Source: JADKCL01 sp046050405 (GTDB taxonomy: Bacteria; Bacteroidota; Bacteroidia; J057; JADKCL01). From it: DNA of 10,492 bases. Below, piece by piece: positions 6,184 to 10,492 of this stretch. Every line of letters starts with the position of its first letter. Within the stretch, counting starts at the first letter, position 1. The notes below the pieces were generated by a model, which was given only the letters and a program-made list of their open reading frames with translations, ran no database searches and was not told the origin of the DNA. The stretch covers positions 1-10,492 of the forward strand of contig JBJOPY010000243.1 of the NCBI GenBank assembly GCA_046050405.1. Direction: 5' to 3'. A program made the translations under genes and the position numbers.

Positions 6184-7248
6184 ATGAAAAATGATGCAAG
6201 AGCCTTCAGCATTTTCGATGCCTTGAACTTCCCCACAAAAAAATCATTCGTTCGCCTTCTTTGGGGCCGCCTGGCATACGTGGCGGGTTTGCTCTTCGTG
6301 CTTCTGCTCGCAGGGGAGATCACCGCCCGGCTGATGGGATTCCGGCCGTGGGTGGAACCGAGCCAGCGGATCAAGATCCACCCGGGAGGGAGCCTGTATG
6401 CAGCTGACAGCCTGCTCGGCTATCGCGGAAGACCAGGAAGATACGAACTGCGGCTCCAAGACAGCCTTGATTTCACTGTCACCCATGATGCGGAGGGGTG
6501 GAGGGAGTCCGGCGCCACCTCGGACAGCCTTCCGCAGATTTGGGTTCTGGGTTGCTCATTCACGCATGGCTTCGGGGTCAATGATCCAGAAACCTATGTC
6601 GCTCACCTTCAGCGCCATATGCCGGACTACCGTGTCAGGAACTTCGGCATGGATGGCTACGGAACCCTTCAGAATTGGCTGCTGCTGCGGTCGCTGCTAC
6701 GCACCGGCCGGAAACCAGCCCTCGTAGTCCTGAGTTACGGGTCCTTTCACGACCAGCGAAACACCGCCAACCGCTATTGGCGAAAGGCACTCCATGGCCA
6801 AGCGGTGGCAAACGGGCTCTTGTATCCATTCATCAGGCTGGACGACCATGACTCTCTCCATGTCCGCTACGGGCACCTGAAATATCATCCACTCCCACTA
6901 CAGCGCCGTCTGGCATTGATGTCGCTGATCGAAGAACGTTGGAACCGAGGCGAAGACCACGGGTTGCGAAGCAGATACGTCACTGAAGCACTCATCCGGG
7001 GCATTGCAGATGCCAGCCATGGAGCCGGGGCACACTTCGTTTTGGCCGGGGTTTACCGGCATGTCGAAACCTCGCGCTTGCTTCGCAAGTTTTCGCTCGC
7101 GGGATTGCATACCGTGGACATCAGCCAGGACCTCAGCAACCCCCTGCTCAGGATTCTTCCCGGAAACGGGCATCCCAATGCCATGGCACACGAACTGATG
7201 GCCGACTCGCTTTACAGTTTTCTGCACCATGTCGTGCGCGCACCCTGA
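6184..7248 (+). CDS. Membrane-anchored SGNH/GDSL-type protein with altered catalytic Asp
   Basis: From the ATG at 6184 this is a 354-residue protein with one N-terminal membrane segment (about 23-44) and the rest presumably outside the inner membrane. VLGCSFTHGFGV (121-132) is the GDS-like block I, with Ser125 as nucleophile; GCS in place of GDS is common in this subgroup. NFGMDGYGTLQ (153-163) is the Gly block II. PALVVLSYGSFHD (178-190) occupies the block III position without the usual Asn. GNGHPNAMAH (327-336) is block V, with His330, but the position usually held by Asp (DGH) is Asn328. Such proteins act as esterases or acyl/acetyl transferases and deacetylases on carbohydrates or lipids; the substrate is unknown and activity may be reduced. 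The frame is open to an ATG at 6133, but the extra 17 residues are Arg-rich and unlike a leader. The gene is divergent from the lipoprotein gene across 165 bp that shows no clear promoter for it. Confidence 0.82.
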   Translation: MKNDARAFSIFDALNFPTKKSFVRLLWGRLAYVAGLLFVLLLAGEITARLMGFRPWVEPSQRIKIHPGGSLYAADSLLGYRGRPGRYELRLQDSLDFTVTHDAEGWRESGATSDSLPQIWVLGCSFTHGFGVNDPETYVAHLQRHMPDYRVRNFGMDGYGTLQNWLLLRSLLRTGRKPALVVLSYGSFHDQRNTANRYWRKALHGQAVANGLLYPFIRLDDHDSLHVRYGHLKYHPLPLQRRLALMSLIEERWNRGEDHGLRSRYVTEALIRGIADASHGAGAHFVLAGVYRHVETSRLLRKFSLAGLHTVDISQDLSNPLLRILPGNGHPNAMAHELMADSLYSFLHHVVRAP

Positions 7249-7281
7249 AAAGCCCGTCCATAAGTCATTCTTCCGCACATC

Positions 7282-7304
7282 CCTTGTATATGCAAGGACT
7301 TGCA
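7282..7304. promoter_or_regulatory. Overlapping inverted repeats upstream of ppk1
   Basis: Three alternating half-sites are present. CCTTG (7282-7286) pairs with CAAGG (7293-7297) across TATATG. TGCAAG (7291-7296) pairs with CTTGCA (7299-7304) across GA. They overlap the -33 position of the candidate promoter and could form an operator for a dimeric regulator. They do not match the E. coli Pho box. Confidence 0.35.
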
Positions 7305-7314
7305 CGTATTTTCG
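7284..7314 (+). promoter_or_regulatory. Candidate Bacteroidota promoter for ppk1
   Basis: TTG at 7284-7286 is followed after 20 bp by TATTTTCG (7307-7314), one mismatch from TAnnTTTG. This predicts transcription from about 7318-7321 and a leader of roughly 25 nt before the ATG at 7345. A second near match, TAATTGTG at 7331-7338, lies 6 nt before the ATG but lacks a -33 partner. Confidence 0.4.
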
Positions 7315-7332
7315 CCGCTTCGGAAAAATCTA

Positions 7333-7346
7333 ATTGTGCTCACAAT
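7333..7346. promoter_or_regulatory. 14-bp perfect palindrome overlapping the ppk1 start codon
   Basis: ATTGTG-CT-CACAAT is perfectly symmetrical and includes the first two bases of the ATG at 7345. As DNA it could be an operator. As RNA the stem could be only 5 bp with a 4-nt loop, mostly A-U, and so a weak occluder of the start codon. The half-site resembles that of the lac operator, but that family is not implicated by anything else here. Confidence 0.3.
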
Positions 7347-9432
7347 GCCTGTGAACTTGAGCGACCCGGGGCTGTATTTCAACCGTGAACTGAGCTGGCT
7401 CAAGTTCAATGAACGCGTGCTGGAAGAAGCCGCCGACCTCAGCCATCCATTGCTAGACCGGCTGAAGTTCCTGGCCATCTTCTGCTCCAACCTGGATGAA
7501 TTCTTCATGATTCGCGTGGCCGGTCTCAAGGAACAGCTGGCGGCGGGCATTCAAGAGTTGCCCGAAGATGGCCTTACACCCCACGAAACCATCGAGCAGA
7601 TTTCCATCAAGGTTCACGAGGACATGCGCAGGCACGGCCAGCTGCTGAACGAGGATGTGATCCCTGCACTCCGGAAGAAAGGCATCCGCATCCGCTACTA
7701 CACCACATTGACCAATGAACAGAAGGAAGAACTGAAGGCCTATTTCAAGGAAAAGATCTTTCCCGTCCTGACCCCGCTGGCGGTGGATCCTTCGCACCCC
7801 TTCCCGCAGCTCCGCAACCTGGGCATCAATCTCTTGGTGGAGCTGCGCGACCCGCTTCACAGGAAAGAAAAAAAGATCGCCGTACTCCCGCTTCCCAATC
7901 TTCTGAACCGCTTCATTCCGCTTCCCGGGAAGCACAAGGGCGACTTCCTGCTCCTGGAAGACCTGGTGGCGCCGCATCTGGAAATGCTGTTCCCACATAT
8001 GACCATCGTCGGAGCCAATGCATTCCGCATCACCCGCAATGCGGACATGGACCTTTCCGAGGCAGAAGCAGACGACCTTCTGAAGCTGATCGAGCGCGAG
8101 CTCCGCAAGCGCCGGCTCGGCACATTGATCCGGCTGGAGGTATCGGACAAAATGCCCCCGGAAAACAAGCTTTTCCTGCAAGAGGTGACGGGCCTCCACC
8201 AGCGTGCGATCTACGACATCTCCGGCCCACTGGATGTCCCCGCGTTCATCCAATTCCTGGATTTGGATTTCCCGGAATTGAAAGATCCGGCATTCACGCC
8301 TGCACTGAACCCGAGAATCGCGAGGAGCCCCAATATCTTCGAGGCTATCCGCAAGCAAGACATCATCCTGCACCATCCCTACGACAGTTTCAACCATGTG
8401 ATTGACTTGGCACATGAAGCCTCCCGGGATCCCGAGGTCCTCGCCATCAAGGTCACCCTGTACCGCACGAGCGGCAAGTCCCAGATCGTGCAAGCCCTCA
8501 AAGAGGCGACCGCAAAGGGAAAGCAAGTCACCGCCCTGATCGAACTCAAGGCACGGTTCGATGAGGAGACGAACATCGTCTGGGCCAAGGAACTGGAAAA
8601 TGTGGGGGCCAACGTCATCTACGGCCTTCTGGGGCTCAAGACGCATTGCAAGCTCCTGATGGTCGTGCGGCAGGAGGAGGGCCAGATCAGGCGCTACGTA
8701 CACATGAGCACCGGCAATTACAATGCAAGGACCTCACGCATCTACACCGACATCGGCATCATGACTGCCGATGAATCCATCGGGAAGGATGTCTCGGAGC
8801 TCTTCAACCTGCTGACGGGATACAGCGGACAGAAGGAATGGCGGAAACTGCTGGTCGCACCCATGAACCTCCGCGACAACCTCCTCAAACTGATCCAGCA
8901 GACCATTTCCAATTCCAGCCCGGAACATCCCGGAAAGATCCAGATGGTCATGAACCAGCTGGTGGATCCGCAGATGATCCAGGAATTGTACAAGGCTTCC
9001 ATGAAGGGGGTGAAGATCGAGCTCGTCGTGCGCGGGGTATGCTGCCTGAGACCCGGTGTGCCGGGAATCTCCGAGAATATCACCGTTCGCAGCATCGTGG
9101 GACGGTTCCTGGAGCATTGCCGGATCTTCCATTTCCAGTTCAATGGCGAACGCAAGATCTATATGGGCAGTGCCGACCTGATGCAGAGGAACCTCAATCG
9201 CCGTGTCGAGATCCTCTTTCCGCTGGAGGATCCGGAATTGCAGGAACGTGTGCTTGAAATCCTGGAGGTCATGTTCAAGGACAATACGAAGGCCAGGATT
9301 TTACAGCAGGACGGCAGCTTTCAACGGGTTCCCCTCCGACGGAACGAGCGCAGTTTCAATGCCCAGGATTATTTCCTGAAACAAGCGGCAGGCCGGCAGC
9401 AGGAGGTGGACACGATTTCCAAGCCCGACTGA
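7345..9432 (+). CDS. ppk1: Polyphosphate kinase 1
   Basis: PPK1 reversibly transfers the terminal phosphate of ATP to inorganic polyphosphate. Translation from ATG 7345 gives 695 residues, the normal length. FNRELSWLKFNERVLEEA (12-29) is the N-domain hallmark, and LAVDPSHPFPQLRNL (145-159) is also typical. In the catalytic domains HHPYDSF (343-349), KVTLYRTS (369-376, Mg-site Arg374) and ELKARFDEE (400-408, Arg404) are intact. H434 in GLKTHCKLL is the residue that becomes phosphorylated (E. coli H435), and H591 in GRFLEHCRIFHF matches E. coli H592. YVHMSTGNYNARTSRIYTDIG (451-471) is the expected signature. All key residues are present, so the enzyme should be active. The frame is open to a TTG at 7300, but the 15 extra residues lie over the promoter-like region, so I prefer the ATG. 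No ppx gene adjoins. The gene converges on a glycosyltransferase with 15 bp between stops. Confidence 0.96.
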   Translation: MPVNLSDPGLYFNRELSWLKFNERVLEEAADLSHPLLDRLKFLAIFCSNLDEFFMIRVAGLKEQLAAGIQELPEDGLTPHETIEQISIKVHEDMRRHGQLLNEDVIPALRKKGIRIRYYTTLTNEQKEELKAYFKEKIFPVLTPLAVDPSHPFPQLRNLGINLLVELRDPLHRKEKKIAVLPLPNLLNRFIPLPGKHKGDFLLLEDLVAPHLEMLFPHMTIVGANAFRITRNADMDLSEAEADDLLKLIERELRKRRLGTLIRLEVSDKMPPENKLFLQEVTGLHQRAIYDISGPLDVPAFIQFLDLDFPELKDPAFTPALNPRIARSPNIFEAIRKQDIILHHPYDSFNHVIDLAHEASRDPEVLAIKVTLYRTSGKSQIVQALKEATAKGKQVTALIELKARFDEETNIVWAKELENVGANVIYGLLGLKTHCKLLMVVRQEEGQIRRYVHMSTGNYNARTSRIYTDIGIMTADESIGKDVSELFNLLTGYSGQKEWRKLLVAPMNLRDNLLKLIQQTISNSSPEHPGKIQMVMNQLVDPQMIQELYKASMKGVKIELVVRGVCCLRPGVPGISENITVRSIVGRFLEHCRIFHFQFNGERKIYMGSADLMQRNLNRRVEILFPLEDPELQERVLEILEVMFKDNTKARILQQDGSFQRVPLRRNERSFNAQDYFLKQAAGRQQEVDTISKPD

Positions 9433-9442
9433 GCTTGCAAGC
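9433..9442. repeat. 10-bp perfect palindrome just after the ppk1 stop
   Basis: GCTTGCAAGC starts on the base after the ppk1 TGA and ends 5 bp before the stop of the convergent glycosyltransferase gene. It contains the same TTGCA core as the inverted repeat before ppk1 (TGCAAGGACTTGCA, 7291-7304). With no room for a loop and no T-run it is not a convincing terminator. Confidence 0.3.
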
Positions 9443-9447
9443 GGACG

Positions 9448-10344
9448 TCAGGCTCCGCCAGTGCCTGCGAGGAGGCGTTTGAAAAACCCCTTTACCGTTG
9501 CCAGCCCCAATGAAAAGGCCGGGCCAGGCGGCGGAAGTTCACCCTTCCATTCCGTCCCGCGGCGAAGATAATACTTGCCAAACGTGCCTTGGGTGATCCC
9601 CCATCTCTTGAGAAACTGGCCGGGGCCGTCGTTCTTTTTCACCTTGCCGGTGGACTTCGTCTGAAAATGGTAAACCCTGCTCCGGCCCAATCCCCGGAAA
9701 TGGCGAACCCCGATCTGCCAAAGTTTCATGGAAAAATCAGGATCCGAGGACATCCCCGGGCTTAACTCCTCCGAGTATCCTCCCACGGCCTCCCATATCC
9801 GCTTCGGGACAACATTCAGGAGCCAGGTAGCACCGCTCCAGTCTGCCTTGGGCATTTTCGAGAAGCACTCCAGCAGGCCCTGCTCGTCGAACCGCTCCGC
9901 TTCCCGCCCGAAATCATGGGGAGCCAGGGCGCAGGCGTTGCCTGTTTCCAGCGGCTCGATCATCGTCGCCGACAAAAACCATCGGTCTTGCGGCATCGAG
10001 ATGATTTCCTGCCATAGGAACCCGTCCCATCCCGGGAAGGCGTACATGTCATCGTTGATGTAGCAGAGATGGGGAGTCCTGGCAAGCTTGGCCACCGCAT
10101 TGAGCGCATGGCAGACGCCCACATTCTCACGCGACCAAGTATGGTCGATCTCCTGGTTCCGCACCCATTCCAGCGACCCGCCGCTGCCCTCGTTCACATG
10201 CACGATCTGCTGATTCTGGTGATCCGAGTGTTTCCGGATACCCGCGACGCAAAGCGTCAGGTAGTCCAGATTGTTCCACGTGGGGATCAAGATGCTGAAC
10301 TTGGCATCTTGGTGCGGGTCGTAGCTCTTGGCCTCGATCCTCAT
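9448..10344 (-). CDS. Family 2 glycosyltransferase (GT-A fold)
   Basis: This 298-residue protein probably moves a sugar from a nucleotide sugar to a surface polysaccharide, O-antigen or protein glycan on the cytoplasmic side of the membrane. The N-terminal fold is clear: FSILIPTWNNLDYLTLCV (16-33), NEGSGGS (51-57) and SRENVGVCHALN (71-82). The metal/nucleotide motif appears as YINDDMYAFPGW (95-106). The acceptor half has GGYSEELSPGMSSDPDF (188-204), where acidic residues supply the catalytic base in this family, and HFRGLGRSRVYHF (215-227). A basic, Pro-rich tail follows without a clear membrane helix. The acceptor and donor are unknown. I chose the ATG at 10344; the frame extends 12 codons to a TTG at 10380, but ATG fits the fold start better. 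An apparent C-terminal gene fragment lies about 40 bp upstream on the same strand, which suggests a polysaccharide or glycan gene cluster continuing to the right. Confidence 0.9.
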   Translation of the reverse strand: MRIEAKSYDPHQDAKFSILIPTWNNLDYLTLCVAGIRKHSDHQNQQIVHVNEGSGGSLEWVRNQEIDHTWSRENVGVCHALNAVAKLARTPHLCYINDDMYAFPGWDGFLWQEIISMPQDRWFLSATMIEPLETGNACALAPHDFGREAERFDEQGLLECFSKMPKADWSGATWLLNVVPKRIWEAVGGYSEELSPGMSSDPDFSMKLWQIGVRHFRGLGRSRVYHFQTKSTGKVKKNDGPGQFLKRWGITQGTFGKYYLRRGTEWKGELPPPGPAFSLGLATVKGFFKRLLAGTGGA

Positions 10345-10385
10345 TCGGCTGCAATCTAGCGGGCTCGGCGGACATGGCAATCTTT

Positions 10386-10492
10386 TTACACATTAGGGAA
10401 ATGCGGTCGGCATTTTCTAAATTTCCGCCGCTGATGGATGCGCTCCCAAAATCGGTGGATCTCGTCGTCGCCGTGGCGTGGATGCATCCCCG
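10386..10492 (-). CDS. Possible C-terminal fragment of a minus-strand gene (5' end outside window)
   Basis: The minus strand is open from the window edge to a TAA at 10386-10388 and encodes about 34 residues including DDEIHRFWERIHQRRKFRK and ending in RPHFPNV. The charged, amphipathic, Arg/Lys/Trp-rich composition looks like a real protein tail, and the stop lies 41 bp before the glycosyltransferase ATG, as expected in an operon. The opposite strand is also open here (ATG at 10434, starting MDALPKSVDLVVAVAW), so the assignment is uncertain. Confidence 0.4.
   Translation of the reverse strand, partial: GMHPRHGDDEIHRFWERIHQRRKFRKCRPHFPNV

Noticed and set aside
7453..8703. A 416-codon open frame on the minus strand opposite ppk1
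   Set aside because: It is a shadow of the ppk1 reading frame, which has all catalytic motifs; the antisense product shows no domain pattern.
1..10492. Search by eye for defence systems, mobile elements, CRISPR arrays, tRNA genes or biosynthetic clusters
   Set aside because: All sizeable genes fit housekeeping, envelope or glycan roles, and no transposase, integrase, direct-repeat array or RNA gene pattern was seen.

Overview
The window looks like a stretch of ordinary chromosome from a member of the Bacteroidota, probably a lineage with higher GC than most of the phylum (the sequence looks mid-50s % GC by eye; I did not compute it). Three things point this way. The long (633-residue) amidophosphoribosyltransferase and the extended GroES-family protein are forms I associate with this phylum. 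Three gene starts carry the octamer TAATTTTG, a perfect match to the Bacteroidota sigma-factor -7 element TAnnTTTG. Shine-Dalgarno sequences are nearly absent. I see no tRNA, rRNA, CRISPR array, insertion sequence or phage gene.

Layout. At the left edge, on the minus strand, a hypoxanthine phosphoribosyltransferase gene (418-957) is followed 3 bp later by a three-helix membrane protein that runs off the window (<1-414). A divergent spacer of 275 bp separates hpt from the glutamine-dependent amidophosphoribosyltransferase gene (1233-3134, plus strand), so purine salvage and the first step of de novo purine synthesis lie back to back. Next on the plus strand are a GroES-family co-chaperone (about 3240-3629), with its own strong-looking promoter, and, 6 bp later, a RibD-C/dihydrofolate-reductase-fold reductase (3636-4160). 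These two probably share a transcript.

The centre holds a minus-strand pair: a lipoprotein with beta-propeller-like repeats (4852-6018) followed 4 bp later by a small exported beta-barrel-like protein (4170-4847). The lipoprotein is divergent from a membrane-anchored SGNH/GDSL-type protein (6184-7248, plus) whose expected catalytic Asp reads as Asn. Polyphosphate kinase 1 (7345-9432, plus) follows, behind an upstream region rich in short perfect inverted repeats. It converges on a family 2 glycosyltransferase (9448-10344, minus), preceded at the right edge by the probable C-terminal end of another minus-strand gene.

I found no new multi-gene system. The observations most worth checking are regulatory: promoter elements that abut start codons (possible leaderless or very short-leader mRNAs), a palindrome just upstream of the purF -7 element, and nested inverted repeats in front of ppk1, one of which covers the start codon.
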